Counted from the first letter of the stretch, positions 8,139 through 15,791 are shown. The stretch is 18,418 bases of DNA from Rhodospirillales bacterium (GCA_030040955.1 JASHSH010000295.1:1-18418), one strand, 5' to 3'. The notes: generated from the letters alone by a model not told the origin. Made by a program: numbers and translations.

Positions 8139-8777
8139 CTATTGGCGCAGGAATATGATCGGATAGCCCATGCGGGTGAAGGCGGTCTTCAGCGGCGCGG
8201 GATCGGGCCCGTACCAGAGGTCCCAGTGCTCGTCGCCGGTCATCTTGAAGTGCTGCACGCTGACCGGATGGCCGCCCACCGTCAGAGTCTCGGTGCCGCG
8301 ATTTTCGATGCCCACCTTGAGCAGTTCCATCGTGGTCACGTCGAACAGCAGCGGCTTGGCGATCACGTCGTGGTTCCACAGCGTGAACGGAATTGCGGTC
8401 GGCGGCAGTTCCTGCTTCTTGCCGTCGGAGGTGGCAACGAAGCCGGCTCCCTCGCGGCGGATCTCCACATGGTGGATGTCGCCATCGTCGTTGGTGTCGG
8501 AGACGAAGCTTTGCAGCTCGCCCCCGCGCCAGGTCTCGGTGCGGCTATGCTTGAAATGATAGGAGATCACCAGGACCCTGACGTCGGTGTGCGTTTCGAC
8601 ATGCACCATGGTGGTGTCGCCGGAATTGGTGATTTCGTAGGTGTCGGCGCCGATCGGCTCGTCGCCCTTCAGGATGGTGAAAACGGGACCCTTCTCGGGC
8701 GCGGCGCGGGAGATGCCGGCCGCGGCAATGCCGAGCGCCAGCGCGCCGGCGAACCATCCGGCGCCTGTCCGCGTCAT
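8139..8777 (-). CDS. secreted DUF6134-type protein
   Basis: A 212-residue protein with a probable signal peptide (hydrophobic stretch about 8-22, then SRAAPEKG). The mature part is rich in beta-strands, with alternating segments such as YEITNSGDTTMVHVETHTDVRV and HHVEIRREGAGF, and contains PFTLWNHDV and HWDLWYGPDPAPLKTAF. These features recall DUF6134 proteins, which have no assigned activity. Its ATG at 8777 overlaps the SCP2 stop in an ATGA, so the two are co-translated. A role in envelope or lipid handling is only suggested by the SCP2 partner and the adjacent fad operon. The family call is from memory of the sequence pattern. Confidence 0.75.
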   Translation of the reverse strand: MTRTGAGWFAGALALGIAAAGISRAAPEKGPVFTILKGDEPIGADTYEITNSGDTTMVHVETHTDVRVLVISYHFKHSRTETWRGGELQSFVSDTNDDGDIHHVEIRREGAGFVATSDGKKQELPPTAIPFTLWNHDVIAKPLLFDVTTMELLKVGIENRGTETLTVGGHPVSVQHFKMTGDEHWDLWYGPDPAPLKTAFTRMGYPIIFLRQ

Positions 8778-9073
8778 CCGAGCACCGAGGCGAGCTTCAT
8801 CGCCACGCCCACCGCTCCGCTCACCTTGAGGCGGCCGGTTGCATAGGCGAGCATCGGATCGAGGCTGCCGTCGAGCAGTTTGCCCATCGTTTCCCCGCTG
8901 ACCCGGATCGTGCAGTCGGCCTCGCCATCGTCGGGAACGAGCCGCGCCACGGGTTCGCGCGCGTCGACCAGCCACTGACCGTCTTCACCGAGATCGAATT
9001 TGACCCGGGCGCCCAACCCGCCCAGCCGCGGAAGCGCCCCCGTCATGCGCGCCTGCAACGCTTCGTCCGCCAT
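8774..9073 (-). CDS. SCP2 sterol-carrier-domain protein
   Basis: A 99-residue cytoplasmic protein made up of a single SCP2-like lipid-binding domain. The C-terminal half (GETMGKLLDGSLDPMLAYATGRLKVSGAVGVAMKL) has the typical SCP2 pattern of a short helix, the 'G+LK+xG' strand and the closing amphipathic helix. The ATG at 9073 follows GGGAGGGGAC, with the purine run close to the start. The frame is open much further upstream, but that is antisense to other genes and is rejected. It overlaps the secreted DUF6134-type gene by 4 nt. Stand-alone SCP2 proteins bind acyl-CoAs or other lipids; the ligand here is unknown. It lies close to the beta-oxidation operon but is separated by a possible terminator. 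Confidence 0.85.
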   Translation of the reverse strand: MADEALQARMTGALPRLGGLGARVKFDLGEDGQWLVDAREPVARLVPDDGEADCTIRVSGETMGKLLDGSLDPMLAYATGRLKVSGAVGVAMKLASVLG

Positions 9074-9328
9074 GTCCCCTCCCGGTCGCGGCGGCGCGAC
9101 CAGCCGCCGGACTCTACGGTACCGCCCCCGGCCCGTCCAGCGGACGAGCGGGCGGGCCCAAAGCGCGGCCGATGCCGCAACCGGCTGAAACACGAGGCGC
9201 GTTGCTCCATCTCGCGGCGGAATGTTAAGGTTTCGGGCGGCGAAGATGAGCGCCCCCGTGTCCGTGCTTTTGCCACATTCGTAGTAGATGAAAGCGCCTT
9301 GCGCGCGTATGAAGTTATGGAGTCCGCG

Positions 9329-9589
9329 ATGGATCGCCGCCGCTTCCTGACGACCACGATGCTGAGCGGCGCCGCCATGGTCGGCTTCGCCGGCTCGGCC
9401 CACGCCTTTTCCCAGCAGAATTGCGCCGACGTCCCCGGCACCTTGGTCTGTCGCGAGTTGCTGCGGCACCAGGAGCTGCTGGCGCAGCTCGAGAAGACGT
9501 TGGCCGACAAGGGGCTGACGCCGGACCAGCGCCGCCAGATACTCGCCGCCGCCATCTGCCCGTTCTGCGGCCAGCCGCTGATCGGCTAG
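9329..9589 (+). CDS. small Tat-exported protein with four cysteines, unknown function
   Basis: An 86-residue protein that begins with a twin-arginine signal (MDRRRFLTTTMLSGAAMVGF, cleavage likely after AHA at 26). The mature part of about 60 residues has Cys32 and Cys41, a charged helix (RELLRHQELLAQLEKTL), and a C-terminal CPFC motif (Cys77, Cys80). The ATG at 9329 has GGAG six nt upstream; other in-frame starts (TTG 9299, ATG 9317) would put extra residues before the twin-arginine motif. Tat export suggests folding or metal/cofactor loading before secretion, and four cysteines could bind a metal or form disulfides. I do not recognise the family. It is divergent from the SCP2 gene and 84 nt upstream of an ABC transporter gene, with no clear operon link. 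Confidence 0.75.
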   Translation: MDRRRFLTTTMLSGAAMVGFAGSAHAFSQQNCADVPGTLVCRELLRHQELLAQLEKTLADKGLTPDQRRQILAAAICPFCGQPLIG

Positions 9590-9673
9590 TCTGTCTCCAC
9601 CGACCGCGCCGACCCTAGCCCTGCCCGCGGGCGCAAGGCCGCTCGGGCGCGTGCCCATCCAGGAGTGATCCCC

Positions 9674-11428
9674 ATGTATCGAGCGACCAGAGACTTCCTC
9701 CGCGATTGGTGGGCGCTGACGCTGCCCTATTGGAAGTCGGAGGAGAGATGGCGCTCCGGCGCGCTGCTGGCGATCATCCTGGCGATGACGCTCGGACTGG
9801 TCGGCATCAACGTCTGGTTCAACGAGTGGCGCAACCTCTTCTACAATTCGCTGCAGGACAAGGACTACGGCGCATTCATCCATCAGATCGTGCGTTTCAC
9901 CTGGATGGCGCTGATCTACATCGCGATCGCGGTCTACTACACCTATTTCCAGCAGATGCTGCAGATCCGCTGGCGCCGCTGGCTGACCGCGTTCTATGTC
10001 GAGCGCTGGATGCGGCATCAGGCCTACTACCGGCTCCAGCTCGGCCAGATCCAGGGCACCGACAACCCCGACCAGCGCATTTCGGACGACGTCAATCGCT
10101 ATGTCGACTCGACGCTCAACTTGGTGCTCGGCTTCATCAACTCGCTCGTCACCCTGGTCTCGTTCGCCGGCATTCTGTGGGGGCTGTCCGGCTCGCTGAT
10201 GCTGTGGGGGATGGACATCCCCGGCTACATGCTGTGGGTGGCGGTCGTCTACGCCGGCCTCGGGACTTTCCTGATCTTCCGGATCGGCCGCCCGCTGGTG
10301 AATCTCAACTTCCTCCAGCAGCGGTTCGAGGCGAATTTCCGTTTCGCGCTCGTTCGCCTGCGCGAGAACGCCGAGGGCGTCGCTCTGTACGGCGGCGAGG
10401 CGCAGGAGAGCCGCAATCTCACCGCCCGCTTCGCCGATCTGGTGACGAACTGGTGGGGCATCATGCGGCGGATGCGGACCATCAACATGTTCTCGGCCTT
10501 CTACGGTCAGCTGGCCGTGCCGTTCCCGTATCTGGTGGCCGCGCCGCGCTTCTTCTCGGGCGCGATCCAGTTGGGAGGGCTGATGCAGACGGCCTCGGCC
10601 TTCGATCAGGTGCAGAGCTCGCTTTCCTGGTTCATCGGCGTGTTCGGCGGCGCGTATGGATCGGGCAGCCTGGCCGAGTGGCGCGCGGTCGTCGACCGTC
10701 TCACCAGCTTCGAGCACGCACTGATCGAAATGGGGGCGATCGAGGCGAGCGCGGGCGCGCGGCGAGTAGAGGCCGCGCCGGGGAGCGAGATCGCGACTTC
10801 CGATCTCGATATCCGGCTGCCCGACGGCCGACCGCTGCTCGAGCATCTGTCGCTGCACCTGAAGCCCGGCAGCCGCACGCTGCTCATCGGCCCGTCCGGA
10901 TCGGGCAAAAGCACGCTGTTCCGCGTGATCTCCGGCCTATGGCCGTACTGCAGCGGCGCGCTTACCTTCCCCAAGGGCGAGCGGCTGCTGTTTCTGCCGC
11001 AGAAGCCGTATCTGCCGATCGCCACCTTGCGCGTCGCCGTCTGCTATCCGGATGCGCCCGAGTCGCACGACGATGCTTCCGTGCGCGATGCGCTGACCGT
11101 CTGCGGTCTCGCCCACTTGATTCCGCAGCTCGACGACGAGCGCCATTGGGGCCAGACGCTGTCGGGCGGCGAGCAGCAGCGCGTCGCCATCGCCCGCGCA
11201 TTGCTGCTCGCGCCGCGCTGGCTGTTCCTCGACGAGGCGACCTCGAATCTCGACGACATGGCCGAGGCCGAGTTGTACCGCCAGCTGGTCGAGCGGCTGC
11301 CGCACACGGCCATCGTCAGCATCGCGCACCGCGCGACGCTCGATCCTTTCCACCAGCAGCGCCTCGAGCTTACCCGCGCCGCCGGCGATCCGGCCGCGCA
11401 TCTGGTGGCGGTGCCGCTGGCCGGCTGA
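9674..11428 (+). CDS. ABC transporter, SbmA/BacA-like permease fused to ATPase
   Basis: A 584-residue half-transporter with the membrane domain first and the nucleotide-binding domain after about residue 370. The membrane domain has the signature of the SbmA/BacA/YddA group: WFNEWRNLFYNSLQDKDY near the first helix, then RWRRWLT and GTDNPDQRISDDVNRY. The ATPase is complete: Walker A GPSGSGKST (406-414), signature LSGGEQQ (496-502), Walker B WLFLDEA (516-522) and an H-loop histidine in SIAHRATL. The ATG at 9674 is preceded by AGGAG with an 8-nt gap. Relatives include YddA, rhizobial BclA and mycobacterial Rv1819c, which import peptides or cobalamin-like molecules; the substrate here is unknown. 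It is a single-gene unit whose stop is directly adjacent to the convergent znuB stop. Confidence 0.9.
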   Translation: MYRATRDFLRDWWALTLPYWKSEERWRSGALLAIILAMTLGLVGINVWFNEWRNLFYNSLQDKDYGAFIHQIVRFTWMALIYIAIAVYYTYFQQMLQIRWRRWLTAFYVERWMRHQAYYRLQLGQIQGTDNPDQRISDDVNRYVDSTLNLVLGFINSLVTLVSFAGILWGLSGSLMLWGMDIPGYMLWVAVVYAGLGTFLIFRIGRPLVNLNFLQQRFEANFRFALVRLRENAEGVALYGGEAQESRNLTARFADLVTNWWGIMRRMRTINMFSAFYGQLAVPFPYLVAAPRFFSGAIQLGGLMQTASAFDQVQSSLSWFIGVFGGAYGSGSLAEWRAVVDRLTSFEHALIEMGAIEASAGARRVEAAPGSEIATSDLDIRLPDGRPLLEHLSLHLKPGSRTLLIGPSGSGKSTLFRVISGLWPYCSGALTFPKGERLLFLPQKPYLPIATLRVAVCYPDAPESHDDASVRDALTVCGLAHLIPQLDDERHWGQTLSGGEQQRVAIARALLLAPRWLFLDEATSNLDDMAEAELYRQLVERLPHTAIVSIAHRATLDPFHQQRLELTRAAGDPAAHLVAVPLAG

Positions 11429-12229
11429 TCACGCCGGCGCCGGGCGCCGGCCGAGGGGGACGAAGGTGAGCAGGAACACGGCGCCGCTCAGCGCCGCGAT
11501 CCATACGCTGACCGGCCAGTCGGTGTAGTAGGCGAGTGCAATTCCGGCCCACGCCTCGGCCACGGCGAGAAGGGGCGCCAGCAGAACGCCGGTGCGCAGC
11601 CGCGAGGTCATGCGGGCCGCGGCCGCCGCCGGTCCGACCATCAGCGTGAACACCAGCAGCACGCCGACGATCTTCACGCAGCCGGCCACGGTGATCGCGG
11701 TGACCGCGAGGAACAGCAGCGAGACCAGCGGCAGCGAGACCCCTTTCGCCTCGGCCAGCTCCGGCTGCAGCGAGGCGAAGATCAAGGGCCGGGCGGCGAA
11801 TGTCAGCGTCCCCAGCCCGACGACGGCGATGCCGAGCAGCGTCCACAGCGTCGCGCGATCCACCCCCAGCACATTGCCGAACAGCAGCGCGGTCACCTGC
11901 GTCGCGTAGGAAGTGTAGAAGTGCAGGAACAGGAGTCCGAGACCGAGCGACAGCGACAGCACCACGCCGATCGCCACGTCGCGCCCGGTCAGGCGCTCGC
12001 CGAGCAGTCCCATGCCCAGACCGGCGATCAGGGTGAGGCCGATCAATCCGGCGAGCGGTGGCAGGCCGAAGACCACGGCGCCCGTCGCGCCGGCGAAACC
12101 GACATGGGAGAGCGCATGGCCGGCGAAGGTCTGGCCGCGCAGAACCAGGAAGAATCCGACCACGCCCGCGATCGCGCCGACGATGCCGGCGGCGAGGAAG
12201 GCGGTCACCATGAAATCGTAGTCAAGCAT
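11429..12229 (-). CDS. znuB: zinc ABC transporter permease ZnuB
   Basis: A 266-residue ABC-3 family metal permease with about eight hydrophobic helices. Typical segments are FFLVLRGQTFAGHALSHVGFAGATGA near the N-terminus and VKIVGVLLVFTLMVGPAAAA near the C-terminal third, which is the ATPase-contact and pore region. The ATG at 12229 overlaps the znuC end by 8 nt. It is the last gene of the znuA-znuC-znuB operon; its stop codon shares a TGATCA with the end of the convergent ABC transporter gene, leaving no space for a terminator. Zinc specificity follows from the Zur-like box upstream of znuA rather than from the permease itself, since manganese permeases are homologous. Confidence 0.92.
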   Translation of the reverse strand: MLDYDFMVTAFLAAGIVGAIAGVVGFFLVLRGQTFAGHALSHVGFAGATGAVVFGLPPLAGLIGLTLIAGLGMGLLGERLTGRDVAIGVVLSLSLGLGLLFLHFYTSYATQVTALLFGNVLGVDRATLWTLLGIAVVGLGTLTFAARPLIFASLQPELAEAKGVSLPLVSLLFLAVTAITVAGCVKIVGVLLVFTLMVGPAAAAARMTSRLRTGVLLAPLLAVAEAWAGIALAYYTDWPVSVWIAALSGAVFLLTFVPLGRRPAPA

Positions 12230-13016
12230 CGTGGCGGTGCTCCGCCCGCTCGATGTCGTGGCCGCCGGCCATCACGAAGATGCGGCCGCCGAGACGCACC
12301 ACGTCAATGTCGGCGGCGTAGAGCCGGGACAGCACGGGCGAGGTGATCACCTCGTCGACCGTGCCCAAGGCGGCCGCGCCGTTGCCGAGATACAGCACCC
12401 GGTCGATCGCGCCGAGCAGCGGATTGATCTCGTGCGCGCTGAACAGCACCGTGACCGGCTGCTCGTGGCGCAGCCTGCGCACCAGCTCGACCGTGCTCCG
12501 CTGACGGCTGGGATCGAGGCTGATCAGCGGCTCGTCGAGCAGCAGCAGCCGCGGCCTGCCGACCAGCGCCTGGGCGAGCAGCAGACGCTGGCGCTGGCCG
12601 CCGGAAAGTTCGCCCACCGGACGGCGGGCGAGATCGCGCGCGTCGGTGAGATCGAGCGCGCGCTCGATGTCGCGCCGCTCGGCCGCCGAGGTTCCGGGCC
12701 AGCCCCAGCGGCCTCCCCCCGCCGAACTGGCGACCAGGTCCCAGCCGCTGAAGCCCGCGCCGGGGGCGGAACGGTGCATCTGCGGCAGGTAGCCGACGCC
12801 CGGATTGCCGCGGCGCGCCGGTCCGCCGAGCACCGCAATCGCGCCTTCCGTGGGCCGCACCAGGCCCAGAATCGCGCGCATCAGCGTCGTCTTGCCCGCG
12901 CCATTGGGCCCGAGCACGCCGACGAACTCCCCGTCCGCGATGTCGAGGCTCACGCCGGAGAGGATGCTCCGGCTGCCGAATGCGATGCCGACGCGCTCGA
13001 ACCGTACCGCTGTCAC
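12222..13016 (-). CDS. znuC: zinc ABC transporter ATPase ZnuC
   Basis: A 264-residue ABC ATPase with a complete set of motifs: Walker A GPNGAGKTT (36-44), Q-loop YLPQM, signature LSGGQRQR (137-144), Walker B LLLLDEP (157-163) and H-loop SAHEI. I chose the GTG at 13016 because it forms a GTGA overlap with the znuA stop and places the first beta-strand (VTAVRFERVGIAFG) at the N-terminus as in the family. A longer start at 13070 would overlap znuA by 58 nt and add an Arg-rich stretch with no family counterpart. A glycine-rich insertion (about 99-108) between the Q-loop and the signature is slightly unusual. It energises uptake of the metal delivered by ZnuA through ZnuB. Confidence 0.92.
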   Translation of the reverse strand: MTAVRFERVGIAFGSRSILSGVSLDIADGEFVGVLGPNGAGKTTLMRAILGLVRPTEGAIAVLGGPARRGNPGVGYLPQMHRSAPGAGFSGWDLVASSAGGGRWGWPGTSAAERRDIERALDLTDARDLARRPVGELSGGQRQRLLLAQALVGRPRLLLLDEPLISLDPSRQRSTVELVRRLRHEQPVTVLFSAHEINPLLGAIDRVLYLGNGAAALGTVDEVITSPVLSRLYAADIDVVRLGGRIFVMAGGHDIERAEHRHDA

Positions 13017-13900
13017 GGGGCTCCGCCGCCGAGCGCCGCGTCGAGCGCGTCGAGCTGGCTCATCATCCATGCCTGATAGTTCTTACCCGGCGGCTCGGTC
13101 TCGCTCACCCCGACCACGGGCACGCCGCTCTGCTTGGCCAGCTTCTGCATCTGCTCGGCGAGATCGTCGGTGGCCTGCGCATTGTAGAGCAGCGCGTTCA
13201 CCTGCTTCTTCATCAGATGGTACTGGAACTGCGACACTTGGAGCGGGGTCGGGTCGGTGTCGTTCATCACCGCGAGCTGGAACTCCTGGTCAGCCACCTT
13301 GAGTCCGATCGCATCGGCCATGTAGCCGAACACGGGTTCGGTGGCGGTGACCCATTTGCCCGCGTATTTCGCCCGCATCGCCGCGACCTTCGCGTTCATC
13401 GGATCGAGCGAGGCGATGAACTTGTCGCGGCCTGCCTCGTAGTCCGCCTTGTGCGCGGGGTCCTCGGCGGAGAAATCGGCGGCAAGCGCGGCGGCAACGG
13501 CGGGCATGGTGGGCGGATCATACCAGAGATGCGGATTGTCGCCCGACTTGCGATGCACCAGATCGGCCACCACGATCACATGGCGGCGGTCGGACTTCGA
13601 GGCCGCCAGCAGCTTCTCCATCCATGGATCGTAGTCCGCTCCGCTATAGACGACGAGCGCCGCGCCGGCCAGGCCACGCGCGACCGACGGACTCGCCTCG
13701 AACAGATGCGGATCGTCGTCCGGGTTGGTGAGGATGCTCTGCACCTTGACCCGATCGCCGCCCACCTGCTCGGCAACGTCGCCGTAGAAGTTCTCGGCCG
13801 CGACGATCGAGAGGGGATCGGCGTTGGCCGGCGCGGCACCGGCGACGGCCAAGAGAGCAAAGGTGGACAGCGCGAAAGCGGAGACGGCGGCGATCTTCAT
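13013..13900 (-). CDS. znuA: zinc ABC transporter periplasmic binding protein ZnuA
   Basis: A 295-residue cluster A-I metal-binding protein with a signal peptide (cleavage near ANA at 25-27). Probable ligands are His65 (DDPHLF), His124 (NPHLWYD), Glu188 (TEPVFGY) and an acidic residue at 267-269 (SETEP). Classical ZnuA uses three histidines and carries a His-rich loop before the second ligand; here that loop (about 105-120) is short and not His-rich, and the third ligand looks like Glu as in manganese-type proteins. The Zur-like box upstream argues for zinc all the same. The ATG at 13900 has GGGAG five nt upstream. It is the first gene of the operon and overlaps znuC by 4 nt. Confidence 0.9.
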   Translation of the reverse strand: MKIAAVSAFALSTFALLAVAGAAPANADPLSIVAAENFYGDVAEQVGGDRVKVQSILTNPDDDPHLFEASPSVARGLAGAALVVYSGADYDPWMEKLLAASKSDRRHVIVVADLVHRKSGDNPHLWYDPPTMPAVAAALAADFSAEDPAHKADYEAGRDKFIASLDPMNAKVAAMRAKYAGKWVTATEPVFGYMADAIGLKVADQEFQLAVMNDTDPTPLQVSQFQYHLMKKQVNALLYNAQATDDLAEQMQKLAKQSGVPVVGVSETEPPGKNYQAWMMSQLDALDAALGGGAP

Positions 13901-13975
13901 GGCAACTCCCCTGATGCGGCGTGGGAAACCCGACGCGTGGCGTCGCGGACCGCCCCTCGATCCGCAGGCGCGACC

Positions 13976-13998
13976 GAAGTGTTATGTTATAACATTTC
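13976..13998. promoter_or_regulatory. Zur box between znuA and the DUF1007 gene
   Basis: A 23-bp imperfect palindrome with arms GAAGTGTTAT and ATAACATTTC (9 of 10 positions pair) around a 3-bp centre. It closely resembles the known Zur box of gamma-proteobacterial znu promoters (GAAATGTTAT...ATAACATTTC). It lies 76 bp upstream of znuA and 72 bp upstream of the DUF1007 start, in an AT-rich spot within GC-rich DNA, so it can repress both directions. No Zur gene is in the window. Confidence 0.85.
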
Positions 13999-14070
13999 GG
14001 ATGTCAAGCGTCTGAAATCGGCCCCGCGCAAGGGTTTACGCGTTGCCCCCAAGGGGCGGATTCGGCGACA

Positions 14071-14718
14071 ATGCGCCCGCGAGGGACCCGCGGCGGGGGT
14101 TTGGAGACGAGGACGAGGCAGATTCCGCGGCTGTTGCGCCTGGCGCTGGCGACGCTTTCCCTGCTCCCGCTGACCGGCGGCCGGGCTTCCGCCCATCCGC
14201 ATGTCTGGATCGACTATGTGGTCACCTTGATGTTCGACAAGGGCCGCGTCACCGCGCTGCGCGAAGTCTGGTCGTTCGACGAGGACTTCTCGGCCTCGGT
14301 CTTGCGCGACTACGCCGGGATCGAGGAGGGCAAGCCTCTGGGTGCGCCCGAGATCGCCAAGATCGAGCAGAACGCCTTCGCCAATCTCGAGCATTACGAC
14401 TATTTCACCCATGTGTGGGCGGCCGGTGGCGCCGTGGGCGTGCGCAAGGCGACCGAATTCGCCGCGCGCGTCGACGGGCCGAGGCTGATCTACGATTTCG
14501 TGGTGCCGCTGTCGCGCCCGGTGGACGCCCGCGCCGCGCCCGCCAGCTTCGGCGTATGGGACGACACCTACTATGTCGATGTCGGCCCGGCCGAAGGCCA
14601 AGCGACCAAGTTCGTGGGCGACGGCTCGGCGGGCTGCAAGGCGGCGATCGTCGAGGATCATGACCATCCGATCTATTTCGGGTCGGTCTATCCGAAGACC
14701 ATCCGGGTGACCTGCTAG
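14071..14718 (+). CDS. DUF1007 periplasmic protein, likely metal-binding
   Basis: A 215-residue exported protein of the DUF1007 family (COG3683). After a signal peptide (hydrophobic core about 20-35, cleavage near ASA at 39-41) the mature chain begins with the family hallmark HPHVW (42-46). A second histidine cluster, DHDH (196-199), sits near the C-terminus, so an N-terminal plus C-terminal metal site is plausible. The start at 14071 is uncertain: there is no strong ribosome site, and a TTG at 14101 would give a more usual signal-peptide length. The NicO-type permease gene starts immediately at the next base after its stop. DUF1007 proteins are usually partnered with NicO permeases; with the Zur box upstream, a periplasmic zinc chaperone or carrier is inferred. 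Confidence 0.85.
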   Translation: MRPRGTRGGGLETRTRQIPRLLRLALATLSLLPLTGGRASAHPHVWIDYVVTLMFDKGRVTALREVWSFDEDFSASVLRDYAGIEEGKPLGAPEIAKIEQNAFANLEHYDYFTHVWAAGGAVGVRKATEFAARVDGPRLIYDFVVPLSRPVDARAAPASFGVWDDTYYVDVGPAEGQATKFVGDGSAGCKAAIVEDHDHPIYFGSVYPKTIRVTC

Positions 14719-15669
14719 ATGCGCGCGAGCCTGCCGCGCCGCCTTGCGCTTCTCCTGTTCCTGCTGCTCGGCATCGCCGCCACGGGCGCGAACGCCCGGG
14801 CGGAGGACATGTTCGGCCGCCCGACCGGGCCGGCCCCGGTCTCCCCGGCCGCCCGGATCGAGCTTCCGGCGCCGCTGCGCCCGGTTCTCGCCCTCGTCGT
14901 CGAGTGGCAGAGCCGGCTGAACGCGGTGGTGCGCGGGCAATTGCAACGCGAGCGCGCGGGCGAGACCGTGCGCCCGCTGCTGGTGATCCTGGCCGCGTCG
15001 TTCCTCTACGGGGTCGTGCACGCGGTGGGGCCGGGCCACGGCAAGCTCGTGGTCGGCAGCTATTTCCTCACCCGCCGCGCCAGGGTTCTGCAAGGCATCG
15101 CGATGAGCGCGACCGCTGCCTTGGTGCAGGCCCTGGCGGCGATCGTGCTGGTCGCCGTGCTGGCGGCGCTGTTCGCGACCAGCTCGGCCGCGATCTTCTC
15201 CCGTGCCGGCGAGCTGGAAATGACGAGCTACGCCGCCATCGTGGCGGTCGGACTCTGGATGCTGCTGGGCGCGCTGCGCGGCGCGCACCGCCACGACCTC
15301 GCCATCGCGTCGGACGGCATCTCCAGCCGAAACGAATGGACGCGTCTGCTCGCCGCCGCCGCCGCGGTCGGCCTACGGCCCTGCTCGGGCGCGATTCTGG
15401 TTCTGCTGTTCTGCCTGGCCAACGGAATGCTGGCGATCGGGGTGCTCGCCGCCTTCGCCATCGCGCTCGGGGTGGCGATCACCGTCTCCTTGGTCAGCCT
15501 GACCTCGCTCGGCATCCACCGCTCGCTGGCGGGAAGCAAGCGCGCCGAGCGGATCGGCTTACTCGGCTACCGCGCGGTCGCGCTGGGCGGCGCGCTGCTG
15601 ATCACGCTGTTCGGACTGATCGAACTGGTCGGCGTCTGGTCGGGCGCGCTGGCACCCGGCGCCGGCTGA
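14719..15669 (+). CDS. NicO-family metal permease (nickel/cobalt-type; zinc inferred)
   Basis: A 316-residue membrane protein of the NicO/RcnA superfamily (COG2215). An N-terminal signal-like helix (7-22) is followed by a periplasmic stretch, then by the hallmark HAVGPGHGKLVVGSYF (101-116) and about five more helices. A cytoplasmic loop carries HRHD (190-193), and GLRPCSGA (218-225) is another conserved family segment. The ATG directly follows the DUF1007 stop with no gap. Annotation pipelines usually call such proteins nickel/cobalt transporters; the Zur-like box and the znuACB operon next door suggest zinc instead. Direction (uptake or export) cannot be told from sequence, but control by Zur favours uptake. 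Confidence 0.87.
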   Translation: MRASLPRRLALLLFLLLGIAATGANARAEDMFGRPTGPAPVSPAARIELPAPLRPVLALVVEWQSRLNAVVRGQLQRERAGETVRPLLVILAASFLYGVVHAVGPGHGKLVVGSYFLTRRARVLQGIAMSATAALVQALAAIVLVAVLAALFATSSAAIFSRAGELEMTSYAAIVAVGLWMLLGALRGAHRHDLAIASDGISSRNEWTRLLAAAAAVGLRPCSGAILVLLFCLANGMLAIGVLAAFAIALGVAITVSLVSLTSLGIHRSLAGSKRAERIGLLGYRAVALGGALLITLFGLIELVGVWSGALAPGAG

Positions 15670-15791
15670 GCCGGAGCGGCGTGCTCCTCCGCGGCCGCGA
15701 CGGCGCGAAGTCGGGGCGGCGCGGCGGCGGCGAAATTGCGGTAGAGCCAATAGCTTTCGAATACGCCGCCATCCATCCCGTCGCGCGCCAT
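15567..15791 (-). CDS. doubtful small gene, Ala/Pro-rich tail
   Basis: A 74-codon frame with a decent ribosome site (GGAGAG five nt before ATG 15791) and a plausible N-terminus (MARDGMDGGVFESYWLYRNF). From about residue 24 it becomes Ala/Pro-rich and low in complexity, and its last 34 codons are antisense to the end of the NicO permease gene. I recognise no family. The start signal and N-terminal codon use favour a real gene; the antisense overlap argues against. A shorter product or chance frame is equally possible. Confidence 0.25.
   Translation of the reverse strand: MARDGMDGGVFESYWLYRNFAAAAPPRLRAVAAAEEHAAPAQPAPGASAPDQTPTSSISPNSVISSAPPSATAR

Noticed and set aside
9074..9328. Promoters in the gap between the SCP2 gene and the Tat-exported gene
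   Set aside because: A TTGCCA is present before the plus-strand gene, but no acceptable -10 box at normal spacing; nothing clear on the minus strand.
9074..10858. Upstream extension of the SCP2 reading frame
   Set aside because: The extension is antisense to the small Tat-exported gene and the ABC transporter; a good ribosome site supports the ATG at 9073.
13987..15294. 435-codon open frame on the minus strand
   Set aside because: Antisense to the DUF1007 and NicO genes and would cover the Zur-like box; low-complexity Arg/Gly/Asp composition.
15673..15687. Hairpin terminator after the NicO gene
   Set aside because: GGAGC and GCTCC form only a 5-bp stem and no T-run follows.
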